From positions 9,114,001-9,178,000 of the forward strand of contig NC_134830.1 of NCBI RefSeq assembly GCF_004210375.1: DNA of 64,000 nucleotides, given 5' to 3'. The first letter of the stretch is position 1, and every line of letters begins with the position of its first letter. Source of the stretch: Tachypleus tridentatus (lineage: Eukaryota; Arthropoda; Merostomata; Xiphosura; Limulidae). The notes beneath the pieces were generated by a model. That model searched no databases and was not told the DNA's origin. It saw only the letters and a program-made list of their open reading frames with translations. Below are positions 53,523 through 64,000 of this stretch, piece by piece. A program made the position numbers and the translations under genes.

Positions 53523-55093
53523 CATTACTGGCCAAAATTTTAAGGCCAATGAGCATAAAGAAAAAAATATGCTTTTGAATTGATAGACTCAACCACTTAT
53601 TTGAGTAGAGCTTCGAAAGATGAAAATAAGAAAATGGAAAAAAATTAGCACTTAATAGGGAAAATGTGAACATTATGAAATTAGCCTAAATACTAGCTGG
53701 TCAAAAGTTTAAGACCATACTGAAACGAAGCGTTAATCGGTAAACACGTAACGAAAGTTATTCATTTGTGTTCAAGCATTAGCGTTGTCAACATCTTCAG
53801 CTGACGTCTCCTGTATTACATTGGGTAAAAACATGGCAAAGGATAAAAAGTTGACAGGGTTTGAATGGGCAGAATTGTCGAGCTGCAAAAGCAAGGTCTC
53901 TCTGAACGTGCCATCGCTGGTGAGATTGGGCGTAGTAAAACTGCTGTTGCAAATTTCTTAAAAGACCCTGAGAGATACAAAACGAGAATTTCAACTGGTC
54001 GGCCCAAGAAAATTTCACTGGCGTTGAGCAGGAGGTTTCGACGGGTTGTCCGACAAGACACCAGCCGATCGTCGAACCAGATTAAAGCCCTTACGGACAC
54101 AGAATGCAGCTCAAGAACCATAAGACGGGATCTACGAAAGAAAGGCTTTAAAAACCGTAAACGTCTTCAAAGGCCACGTCTCCTTCCACACCACGAAACA
54201 ACTCGGTTAAACTTTGCTGAGAAGCACAAAACATCGGACGTAGAAAAGTGGAAGAAGGTTTTGTTTTCTAATGAGAAAAAATTTAACCTGGATGGTCCAG
54301 ATGGCTTCCAACGTTGCTGGCACGATAAGGATATCCTACTGGAGACATTTTGTACACGACACAGTGGAGGAGGTTCCATCATATCTGGGGTGCTTTCTCT
54401 TTCCATGGAACAATGGAACTTCAGGTTATACGGGAATGTCATACACCAGCTGCCTACATTGGCATGTTGGAGAGAGCATCTTTATTGACTGAAGGCCCTC
54501 GCTTGTATGGAAATGACTGGATCTTTCAGCAAAACAACCCTGCAATCCGCAATGCTCGCAGGACAAAGGACTGTTTCATGGCAAATAATGTATGTGATTC
54601 TTTTGGACCATCCAACGTGTTCGCCCGAACTGAACCCCATTGAAAATGTTTAGGGGTTGATGGCAAGGGAAGTCTATAGAAATGGATATCAATTCCAAAC
54701 AGTGCATGATCTTCGTGAAGCCATCTTCACCACTTGGAATAACATTCCAGCCAGCCTTCTGCAAACGCTTATATCAACCATACCAAAGCGAATGTTTGCA
54801 GTAATTCGCAATGATGGCCGTGCAACTCACTATTGAAACCTCTTATTGGGCATTTCCTTCCCTGTTTAGAACTTCATTTTGGTATGGTTTTAAACTTTTG
54901 ACCAGCCAGTATTTAGACTAATTTCATAGTTTTTACATTTTCCCTATTAAATGCTAAAAAGTTTTTATTTTATTTTCCCTGTTCATATTTTTATCTTTCG
55001 AAGCTCGACTCAAATAAATGGTTGAGTCTAACAACGCAAAATGCATATTTTTTCTTTATGTTTTTGACCTTAAGATTTTGGTCAGCTGTGTGG
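53523..55093 (+). mobile_element. Tc1/mariner-superfamily element with ~200-bp inverted repeats
   Basis: Left end GGCCAAAATTTTAAGGCC; the right end read inverted is GACCAAAATCTTAAGGTC. The match continues for about 200 bp (GACTCAACCA, TTTGAGT-GAGCTTCGAAAGAT, TTAATAGGGAAAATGT, AGTTTAA-ACCATAC). TA flanks both ends (53521-53522 and 55094-55095). It encloses a dead transposase. It lies between the PAK kinase exons and the SFT2D3 start. Confidence 0.9.
53865..54838 (+). pseudogene. Dead mariner-like transposase
   Basis: The first 190 or so codons are open: an HTH region (LSERAIAGEIGRSKTAVANF), the GRPKK linker, a second HTH (SSRTIRRDLRKKGF), then WKKVLFSNEKKFNLDGPDG. Similarity then shifts frame several times: FHGTMELQV and GNDWIFQQNNPAIRNARR lie in another frame, then NPIENV. 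Two of the three catalytic acids are changed. The first Asp is Asn (FSNEKKF) and the second is Asn (QQNNPAI); the NPIEN glutamate remains. It cannot be active. Confidence 0.9.
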
Positions 55094-55095
55094 TA

Positions 55096-55577
55096 CCTTT
55101 TTATAGTTTTGCGAGAAATATTCTAAAACAAACGGATATGAAATAAATATGCTACACACAGTATAATTTTTTTTACTTCCAGGATTGATCTGTTGTTTTC
55201 GACATATCATTTCAGTAATTTATTATAATTTCCATATCACTACAACTTTTCGCTTGTTATAAGTACATGGTTACGCAATAGGGTATCTTTATTCTGGCCA
55301 CTGCAGGTATCGAAACCTGTTTTTCAGTGTAATATGACCTTCGATTTATTGCTAAGACGCGAGGAGGGATTGTATTATGGATTGCAGTGATAACTATAGT
55401 TGCTTTAGCTATTCATTAAACATTTTGTCATAATGATTATTTTGAAATAGTTTGCAGTTATCATTGTTATTTTATTAATATATTCGTTGTATAAAAAGGT
55501 AAATAAAATGAGTTTAAAACGCTGGTGAAAATAAATAAGAAGCCTTCAAGCGTCTGTAGCGTATGGGTTACGAAAAT
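55096..55577. other. Presumed 5' region of SFT2D3
   Basis: AT-rich. Contains a short tRNA-like B-box trace (CTGCAGGTATCGAAACCTG, 55301-55320) but no clear TATA or initiator. The gene's promoter is expected here. Confidence 0.4.
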
Positions 55578-58500
55578 ATGGTGGACTTGAATCAAGATTT
55601 GAATAATTATTTAGCGCGTTCTGACACCAATCGTCAAAATTTCGTAGCCAGCAATAAGTATGATACATTTAAGAGTTGGTTTACAACAAAATTTAATCAG
55701 GGAAAAAGTGTATTAATTCAGGAAACAAAATCTACAAATGGATGGACGTCGCAAATTGAGAAAGACCCTGTATTTCGAATTTTGGTGAGATAGAAAGTTA
55801 GGCTTCGCAAGGGACATAAACGTTACTGGAATTATAAATTAATACAGTGAAATAAGCGTAATGCTCAGTTTTCTCATTCCGAGACTGTGCCACACCCACC
55901 ACAGTATTGATGTAACCCCCAAGTTGTAAAGTTTGAGCCAATTTTTAGACAAATTAAGGGAAAATGAAAATATCTATTTACTATTCAAATTTTAATGTTA
56001 AAATACTTTTGTAAGTTTTCTTTTAGATTGACAATAACAGAAACGTTGTCTTTAGTTGACTTGAAAAATACCGGTCTCGTACATAAGTTGTATTGTGTAT
56101 AGTATTAGTAATGATAGCTAATTTACTGCATTATATTTATACAGCATAGTTATATCTAATAATGCCCAATTCTTTATCGTTCCTAAACTAGAAAGTTTGT
56201 ATCACAAGTATATATATAAACTCCTGTATTTTCAGAGTTCTTATAATACTGACCACTATTAGTAATTGATTTTTTCTTTATTGTGTTCATTCCTCCAAAA
56301 GCTAGATGACTAGCTTTTCTGTTTCAGTGAATAATTAATTGAATTTCAACTTAGCACATTGTGTCTATAAACATTATGAAGTACATTTATATACTTAATT
56401 CATTAAGCAAAAAAACAAACAAACAACAACATAAAAACATTACTGTAAACATTTTTCAGACATAATTTATAATCACATTTACAGTAGGAATTTACTTTTT
56501 GTGCTAATAGTAATGTGGAAATTATACCATGATGTACCAACTGATTGTGTGTGAGAAGATGTGAGTAACCTTACTATTATTATTAACCCAGAAATAGTTT
56601 TGATAAAGAAATAGTTGTGTTCAATTTTTCAAAACTTCATTCTTATTTTCTTTCATACATATAAATACTGTATAATGTCTGGGGTTTTCCTCTGACATTT
56701 AAGCAATGTAATTTTGCTAGTGGTAGAGCAAAGAGGATTTAGAGTGCATCTACAGGAATATTGGATACAAGTCTAAAGAGGTTATAATTTCATTGTATAA
56801 GTCACTGATTAGGCCACATTTGGAATATTTTGTTCAGTATTAGGCTCCTTACCCAAGGAAGGACATCAAATTCTTCGAAAGAGTTCAGAGGAAGGTTACT
56901 AGAATGATGTCTGGGATGGAGGGAGTGTCTTATGAGGAGAGGCTGAAATATTTGAAATTGTTTTCTCTTGTATAATAGAAGGGTTATAGGAGATCTGATT
57001 GAGGTGTTTAAGATGGTAAAGGCAATTCATTGTGTTGATGTATCATCTTTATACTTAATGGTGAGAATAATAGAACTAAGGGACACAAATATGAACTTTT
57101 GTCAAGGTAGAAGTCATCTTTAACTAAAACAGTTTTATTCTTCTTACAGAGTGGCTGGTCTTTGAAAAAGGTCGTTTTCACATGTTTAGAATGCAGTAAA
57201 TTTAAGTGAGTTAACTTTAACAGAAAGCTTAATAACTGTATGAACAATAAAGGCTGGCTTTAAGATATTTATATCAACTGAAACACATAGGAAAGAGGTA
57301 GGATAAATGAGCATGCATCAAAAAATAGTATTAGATAATGATATGGGATGTTAGTTAAACAACATGATGGAATTTGGTGCTATGATAATCATTGAGGATG
57401 GATGTGACAATACCTTGTCATTTGATAGTTCAACCTAACAAAAAATATATAGTTAAGAGGATAGGACAACCTAGCTGGATCGGTAGGTCCTTTATTGTTC
57501 TTAAATATTGTGCTATGTTCCTTGTATAAACTAACAATCATATTCATGGTGTCTCAGTTTTTGGAAATTTGTTTAACAGTTTCACATACTTGAATAAAGT
57601 CATCAAAAGTTTCATGTTCTGGAGAAAAGACGTGTTTAAGCTGCTTGTTATACAGAAACCCATCAGATCAAGCAGTTTTTTATATGTATCATATACAGCC
57701 TTACATTTTCCATATATTTCAATTCATGTTAGGAGACTAAAGCTGTACATGATAACAGAACATAAGTAACTGATAGCAGGAAGCTCTAAACGAACATCTT
57801 TAGCATTTCATTCAGGGATTTACACCTATCATTTTTTTCTTATATCAGGAATCCACGAGCTCAGAAAGGTGTTAATGAATGTGAGTCACTTTCAGTGGAT
57901 ATTATTTTTAATTTCATTTACTTAAAAACACCAATAAATCATACAGAAATTTCTCCCTGTGGTTTCAGCCATTTATTTTCAGTTTCAAACATGATCCAAG
58001 TTTTTGTATGAGTGCTGTATTAAAAAAATATATATCTTGGAATAATTTTTAATCAAGAGATTGAAACTGGAGGAAAATATGCATAATTCCTTCTTTCTCC
58101 AGTTATTTAGTTGTTTTCTTTTTTAATTCCTACATGGATGTATATCCAGGTATGTTGGGCCGGATATATTCAGTTGTTACTGTGCTGGACCGTAAAGTTA
58201 GAGATTTGTAGTAAGTGTCCTGTCATTACAAATTATTGTTTTATTACCCACACATAAGGATAGGGGACGAATTGTCTATTTCTTTGTGATGTAAAGAAAC
58301 TATGCTTGTGTAGTTAAAGTGTAGCTTGTTATAGTATTTAGTGTTTTCTACACAGTCTACATTCTTCTCATGAATAAGTAGAATTTTTTGGTTTGAAATT
58401 GTTGAGTTTCTCCAGAACCTCATAGCATCAGTATGCATTGTACGATAATAGTTGTCTTTTGATCTCACAAAGTAGAACCACCACCTCTTTCAAACATTTT

Positions 58501-60619
58501 GAGTATGAGCTTGCAAAGCCATTTTGTCAACTAGAAAATCGAAGAGTTGGTCATTGGTGTGGTTTGTAGCCACCTTCAATCTAGTTTATCAGTTCAAAAT
58601 TAGGAATTGTTCATGCAGATAGCCCATTTGTAACTTTACACAAATCTATAAACCTAACCATTAGTGTTAACTTCAAGTAAGCATAAAATTCATCTTCTGT
58701 GAAAAATGTCAAGCTAATTCTCATAGACTTTTTGCATAATACAGTTTAACTGTCTGTCTGTGATATCTGTAAATATGTTATAAATATAGATTTATTTTAC
58801 GAAATAAATAACTTTTACAACGTGGTTGATGAAGGATAGTTTTTCTCTAAGTACATTTATCTATGATATTTACCTAAATATTATGAGCATTCTGGCAAAC
58901 AAACACTTTTAGTATTAAGATGTCTGTATGTTTGATCCAAATCCAGAAGAAACTACTTTTGAATGTCATACATTATAAGTCTTACAACTCCTTTTTTCCC
59001 ATGTTCCAGACCAGAAGACAGAGAATTATAGGATTCATAGGATGTATCCTAATGGGCTTCTTTTGCTTCACCTTGGTAAGCATGCTCTATTCAGTTTTCT
59101 ATAACATACATTTAAAAGAGAAATACAGTTTCCAGGCATGATGTTTTTTAATAAAACCCAAATATTTACATCATAGAAGATGTATATGGTAAAGTACTCA
59201 GTTATATGTTATTTTTATAGGAATCTGTATATTTAACCAGAAGCTTTGAGCTTGTCACCAAGTGTTAGGCTAAGATCAATTCTGATAAGTCTCTGAAAAG
59301 GCTGGAAGGTTTGTAATTAGGTAAGAACCGTGTTACAAAGTACAGAGTAAATTATTTTCTTGTATTTATTTGAAAACTTCTAACATGAAACAATGAACTT
59401 GAATAAGTCATGTTCTTGTTTTTCATGTGTTTAATTATAGTAAGTTTGACATTGATACTTTATAGGAAGCTTATTCCTTAAGTATAAATGAAGCTGTTCA
59501 TGACTGTGCTGTTAGGAAGACAAGTACTGAATGAACAGTTGGTTTGATTTATCAAACTCCAAATAGGCTTAGTGAAAATTATGAATTCAAGCACACAAGA
59601 TTGAGAAACATTGAAAGGACTTGTGTGAAATCTATGTTGATATTTTAGGATAAGACTAAAATGTCAACTATGTTGGAGCTTTGCTGTTACAACCTTTCAG
59701 ATTCAAAGCATAAAGACAGTTTGTGTCACAGTAGAAGATTCTTATTAGATATTCTTTACGGTTACCTTGTTTGCATGAATGTCAGTATTTAAGAGAAAGC
59801 TCAAGCCAAGTGACCAAAACAATTCTTTTTTCAAAGCATTTTAAATAGGAATGGAAGCAAAGACAGGTGCAGTTGATTTTGTTGGAGTGTACAAGAAGAG
59901 GTAATATAATGTAGGTTTGACTAGTGTAATGGCCACTGATTTTGAGTAGTAACATTATTTTTATTGATTGGGTATTTAAAATATATGTATAATAGTTTTA
60001 TATATAGTAGACCTAGCATTTGTCAACCTTTATATTCACAAAATAGGTAGATGGAATCATTCAGTAATACCTTTACATTTACAGAATAGGTAGCTGGATT
60101 TATTCATTAATATTAGGCCTAACAACTCTTACATTCACAGAATGGAAAGGCTGAATCAATGAGTAATGGTAGGCCTAACAACTCTCAACTTTACATTTAC
60201 AGAATAGAAAGACTGAATCGTTCATTGTCATTGAGTTATCTTAATAGTATATACAGCTGAAGATGGTGTGAATAAATTAATCTAAGACTGCTACCTTCAC
60301 AACTGCTGCTATAACAATTTTGGCATGTGAGGATCTGGTACACAAATAACTGCATAAAGAGAAAACTTGTAATACACTCACAAGTCATGAGTCAGTGTTA
60401 TGTACTTTCAAAATCACTATCTGTATTGGGAAGAAACATGAAATGGCTTTATTTTACTTATATTGTCAATTTATAACAACATTGAATAATAGGAATTATT
60501 ACTATTTTTATTTTGATTGTTCCATTTTTTTAGGCTGGGTTTCATGCCCCATTTCTTCTGTTAAAAGCTCGAAAGTTTGCTCTCTTGTACAGTCTTGGCA
60601 GTCTATTCATAATTTGTAG
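55578..60619 (+). CDS. SFT2D3: SFT2D3, SFT2-domain vesicle transport protein (first three exons)
   Basis: Exons 55578-55784, 59010-59075 and 60534-60619 join in phase, with donors GTGAGA, GTAAGC, GTATGT and acceptors TTCCAG and TTTTAG. The start at 55578 gives MVDLNQDLNNYL, aligning with the DLHRQLQEYLAQ start of human SFT2D3; an upstream in-frame ATG (55563) is less likely. Exon 2 (TRRQRIIGFIGCILMGFFCF) opens the first membrane segment. Exon 3 (FHAPFLLLKARKFALLYSLG) is nearly the human AP-LLLRARKFALL-SLGS. SFT2 proteins are four-pass membrane proteins of the Golgi/endosome, thought to help vesicle fusion. Exon 3 ends two bases into a codon. The remaining two membrane segments must be encoded beyond the right edge. 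The intron after it holds the 70-bp repeats and the Tc1. Confidence 0.87.
55785..56714. other. SFT2D3 intron 1, first part
   Basis: AT-rich intron sequence with no repeat or exon that I recognise. Confidence 0.5.
56715..57530 (+). mobile_element. LINE 3' fragment (CR1-like reverse transcriptase end)
   Basis: Encodes the thumb/C-terminal region typical of CR1-type LINEs: VIISLYKSLIRPHLEYFVQ, then YPRKDIKFFERVQRKVTRM, then VSYEERLKYLKLFSL, with later stops. The 3' part reads GGATCGGTAGGTCCTTTATTGTTC, like CR1 3' ends (GG-CC-A-TAGGTCCTTT). 5'-truncated, as is usual for LINEs, and inactive. Located in SFT2D3 intron 1. Confidence 0.82.
57531..59009. other. SFT2D3 intron 1, last part
   Basis: AT-rich. 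Contains one unrecognised minus-strand open stretch (listed separately) and otherwise no identifiable feature. Confidence 0.5.
58244..58550 (-). other. Unrecognised minus-strand protein-like relic
   Basis: A minus-strand frame of about 74 codons (SKDNYYRTMHTDAMRFWRNS, then HEKNVDCVENTKYYNK) has a protein-like residue mix unlike random AT-rich DNA. Similar-looking sequence continues upstream in another frame. It may be the fossil of an inserted element's gene. No family recognised. Confidence 0.25.
59076..60533. other. SFT2D3 intron 2
   Basis: Ordinary intron. A loosely repeated phrase (TTTACA-TT-ACAGAATAG) occurs about four times at 60040-60210. Confidence 0.5.
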
Positions 60620-61051
60620 GTATGTGAAGATTTTTTACTTGATGTTCATACAGAAAGGTCTTCTGGAACTTTAAAATTAAATTCAAATGAGAATCTATTA
60701 ACTAAATTTAGAAATTAAAATATGTAAATAAATAAAGATTTTGGTCATTTCTACAGATCAATGTAATTAATAAGATAAAATGTTGTGATCTCTAGTTTTG
60801 TTATTTGGGCAAAGTAAGGTGTTTTCTAGAAATTTTTTTTTAAATTATGCAGGGCTTACCGCATTATAGTTGTTTAATAAAAATTAAGGATATTATTTAT
60901 GGACAAACCTAGTGAAAAAACATCTTCAAGGCATGATCCCTTTGATGATAAAGTTTATTGACTTTAAAGTTGTGAAGATAAATGTATTTCACTGTATTAC
61001 ATTTGTGTATATGTCTATTGTGATGACAAAACAATCAGCGCATTTACTATT
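60620..61051. other. SFT2D3 intron 3 start, nothing recognised
   Basis: AT-rich sequence between exon 3 and the 70-bp repeats. Confidence 0.5.
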
Positions 61052-62320
61052 TAATATTTACATGTATTGAAAAGTCTTAAATATTGTGATTGAACAGTAT
61101 ACTGTGTTGATTAATTACAGATGTCATTTACATGTATTGAAAAGTCTTAAATATTGTGATTGAACAATATACAGTGTTGATTCATTACAGATGTCATTTA
61201 CATGTATTGAAAAGTCTTAAATATTGTGATTGAACAGTATACTGTTTGATTCATTACAGATGTCATTTACATGTATTGAAAAGTCTTAAATATTGTGATT
61301 GAACAATATACAGTGTTGATTCATTACAGATGTCATTTACATGTATTGAAAAGTCTTAAATATTGTGATTGAACAATATACAGTGTTGATTCATTACAGA
61401 TATCATTTACTTGTATTGAAAAGTCTTAAATATTGTGATTGAACAATATACAGTGTTGATTCATTACAGATGTGATTTACATGTATTGAAAAGTCTTAAA
61501 TATTGTGATTGAACAGTATACTGTGTTGATTCATTACAGATGTCATTGACATGTATTGAAAAGTCTTAAATATTGTGATTGAACAGTATACTGTGTTGAT
61601 TCATTACAGATGTCATTTACATGTATTGAAAAGTCTTAAATATGGTGATTGAACAGTATACTGTGTTGATTCATTACAGATGTCATTGACATGTATTGAA
61701 AAGTCTTAAATATTGTGATTGAACAGTATACAGTGTTGATTCATTACAGATGTCATTGACACGTATTGGAAAGTCTTAAATATTGTGATTGAACAGTATA
61801 CAGTGTTGATTCATTACAGATGTCATTTACATGTATTGAAAAGTCTTAAATATTGTGATTAAACAGTATACAGTGTTGATTCATTACAGATGTCATTTAC
61901 ATGTATTGAAAAGTCTTAAATATTGTGATTAAACAGTATACAGTGTTGATTCATTACAGATGTCATTTACATGTATTGAAAAGTCTTAAATATTGTGATT
62001 GAACAATATACAGTGTTGATTCATTACAGATGTCATTTACATGTATTGAAAAGTCTTAAATATTGTGATTAAACAGTATACAGTGTTGATTCATTACAAA
62101 TGTCATTCACATGTATTGAAAAGTCTTTAAATATGGTGATTAAACAATATACAGTGTTGATTCATTACAGATGTCATTCATATGTATTGAAAAGTCTTAA
62201 ATATGGTGATTGAACAATATACGGTGTTAATTCATTACAGATATCATTTACATGTATTTAAAAGTCTTAAATATTGTGATTGAACAATATACAGTGTTAA
62301 TTCATTAGAGATATCATTTA
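61052..62320 (+). repeat. 70-bp tandem repeat, about 18 units
   Basis: The unit reads ATGTCATTTACATGTATTGA and onwards, with CTTAAATATTGTGATT and GATTCATTACAG. Period is 70 bp, with two interchanging sub-variants (GAACAGTATACTG and GAACAATATACAG). Each unit contains TTCATTACAG followed by ATG, which resembles a splice acceptor. The array resumes at 63956 after the Tc1 insertion and continues past the window edge. Confidence 0.95.
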
Positions 62321-63955
62321 CAGTCATGTGAAAAAGTTAGGATGCCCTATGAAAGCCTGTGTATTTTTGTAACATTTTTGGATATATAGATATTTAATAT
62401 CATTTTTAATAATACTGAGAGATTATAGGAATATAACTAAACAATTAAAACTGAAGAAAAGACTTTTCAAGATCTTCTCTAAATGCAATTTTACAAATAT
62501 GCATGTTCTAACTGAGGAAAAAAATTAGGACACCCCCACATCTATTCCCACTTAAAATGGCTAAACTTACACACAGGTGTATCACACCAGGTGCATATGA
62601 TTAGAAGATTGTTACTCAGCATTTTGAATGAGGCTTTCCCTATATAAACCTCAGACATATAATTTGGTGTGCTCCTGACTGTTGAAGTGAGAGGGAGCAC
62701 CATGGTGAGAGCAAAAGAGCTGTCTGAGGCCTTCAGAAAGAAAATTGTAGCAGCTGATGAGTCTGATAAGGGATTTAAAAAGATCCCAAAGAATTTTGAA
62801 ATCAGCCATTCCACTGTCCGGAAAATAGTCAACAAGTGGAGGGCTTTCAAAACAACTGAGAACATCTCCAGGTCTGGTCTTCCAAGCAACTTCACCCCGA
62901 GAGCAAACCGCAAGATGCTACAAGAGGTCTCCAAACACCCTAACATGTCATCACGGGACCTACAGCAGGCTCTGGCTACTGTTGATGTGAAAGTGCATGC
63001 CTCTACAATCATAAAGAGACTGCACAAGTTTAACTTGCATGGGAGGTGTGCAAGGAGAAAACCTTTGCTCTCTAAAAGAAACATCAAAGCCAAACTGAAG
63101 TTTGCCAGAGAGAATGTAGACAAAGACCAGGACTTCTGGAATAATGTTCTTTGGACAGATGAGTCCAAATTTGAATTATTTGGACACCAGAATAGAGGAC
63201 ATGTTTGGCAAAAACCAAATACAGCATTTGTATTTGGAAATACAAGAAAAGAACCTCATACCAAGTGTGAAGCATGGAGGTAGAAGTGTCGTGGTCTGGG
63301 GCTGCTTTGCTGCAGCAGGACCTGGACAGCTCACAATCATAGAATGCACCATGCATTCTACTGTGTATCAGAGGGTGCTTGAGGAACATGTGAGTTCATT
63401 TGTAAGAATATTAAGCTGAAGAAGAACTGGACCCTGCAACATGATAATGACCCAAAACAAACCAGTCAATCCACCAAGGACTGGCTGAAAACTAAGAAAT
63501 GGAGAGTCCTGGAATGGTCGAGTCAAAGCCCAGATCTTAATCCCATTGAGATGCTGTGGGGTGACTTGAAACAGGCTGTACATGCAAGAAACCCCTCAAA
63601 CAGCACACAGCTGAAAGAATTCTGCATTGAGCAGTGGGGCAAATTTTCTTCAGACTGATGTCGGAGACTGGTAGATGTCTACAAGAAGCATCTCGCTGCA
63701 GTTATTTCACCCAAAGGGGGTAACACTAGCTATTAGGGGTAGGGTGTCCTAACTTTTACCTCAGTTAGAATATGCATTTTTGTAAAATTACATTTACAGA
63801 AGATCTTGAAAAGTCTTTTCTTCAGTTTTAATTGTTTAGCTATATTCCTATAATCTCTCAGTATTGTTGAAATTGAGATTAAATATCTATATATCCAAAA
63901 ATGTTACAAAAATACACAGGCTTTCATAAGGTGTCCTAACTTTTTCACATGACTG
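62321..63955 (+). mobile_element. Tc1 element, full length, inserted in the 70-bp repeat
   Basis: Starts CAGTCATGTGAAAAAGTTAG and ends with the inverse CTAACTTTTTCACATGACTG. The inverted repeats extend for about 200 bp, with few differences between arms. TA flanks both ends (62319-62320, 63956-63957). Rejoining the flanks restores the repeat phrase CATTTACATGTATTG, so it entered an existing repeat array. Encloses a nearly complete transposase. Confidence 0.95.
62702..63737 (+). pseudogene. Tc1 transposase, lightly damaged
   Basis: Start MVRAKELSEAFRKKI. Paired HTH DNA-binding domain (ISHSTVRKIVNKWR, then NMSSRDLQQAL and ASTIIKRLHKFNLHG), then WTDESKFELFG with the first catalytic Asp, SVVVWGCFAA, HDNDPKQTS with the second, and SPDLNPIEMLWG with the Glu 34 residues later (DD34E). 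The tail is VISPKGGNTSY. The frame breaks near 63235 and 63405, and there is one TGA near 63657. All three catalytic residues are kept. It is inactive as read, but far less decayed than the mariner-like copy at 53865. Confidence 0.92.
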
Positions 63956-64000
63956 TACATGTATTGAAATATGGTGATTGAACAATACACAGTGTTAATT
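63956..64000 (+). repeat. 70-bp tandem repeat resumes
   Basis: TACATGTATTGAAATATGGT and onwards continues the array of 61052-62320 after the Tc1. Confidence 0.9.

Noticed and set aside
61052-62320. CRISPR-like array
   Set aside because: The whole 70-bp unit is conserved with no variable spacers, and the setting is a eukaryotic intron.

Overview
The window is nuclear DNA from an animal, most likely an arthropod and probably a chelicerate such as a horseshoe crab. The basis is intron-bearing host genes (a PAK-family kinase, SFT2D3, a GAPDH relic), abundant Thr-tRNA-derived SINEs of a type I associate with horseshoe crabs, Tc1/mariner elements and an AT-rich background. The species call is inference from remembered repeat families, not from a search.

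Bases 1-26555 are a head-to-tail array of a unit of about 4.27 kb, with six full periods plus a partial one; it runs off the left edge. The unit has no convincing protein gene. Each complete unit carries one U5 spliceosomal snRNA gene of about 118 nt on the + strand. The gene has the 8-bp stem closing the invariant loop GCCTTTTAC, an Sm site and a 3' terminal hairpin. It is preceded by a possible PSE and followed by a 3'-box-like motif. A tRNA-derived SINE lies in every unit and has been amplified with it. This array is the main discovery of the window.

Bases 26556-41543 are a repeat-rich accessory region. It holds two hammerhead-ribozyme-like motifs of the kind found in Penelope-like elements, relics of retroelements and other mobile-element genes, and an intron-containing truncated GAPDH pseudogene (29787-32666). 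A 4.6-kb minisatellite of 37-bp units (33049-37636) follows the pseudogene. Weak traces of a possible small minus-strand gene lie near 37.8-38.95 kb.

Bases 41824-51598 contain seven minus-strand exons that join in frame into a complete PAK-type kinase domain with its own C-terminus. The domain is divergent, one acceptor reads AT instead of AG, and a SINE has inserted exactly at the stop codon. No N-terminal (CRIB) exons were found. The introns and upstream flank carry SINEs, a deleted Tc1 derivative, a Penelope-type fragment and a dead mariner-like element (53523-55093).

Bases 55578-60619 hold the first three coding exons of SFT2D3 on the + strand, encoding a small Golgi/endosome membrane protein. 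Its remaining exons lie past the right edge. The introns hold a LINE 3' fragment and, in the last part of the window, a 70-bp tandem repeat that was split by a recently inserted Tc1 element (62321-63955, TA target duplication).
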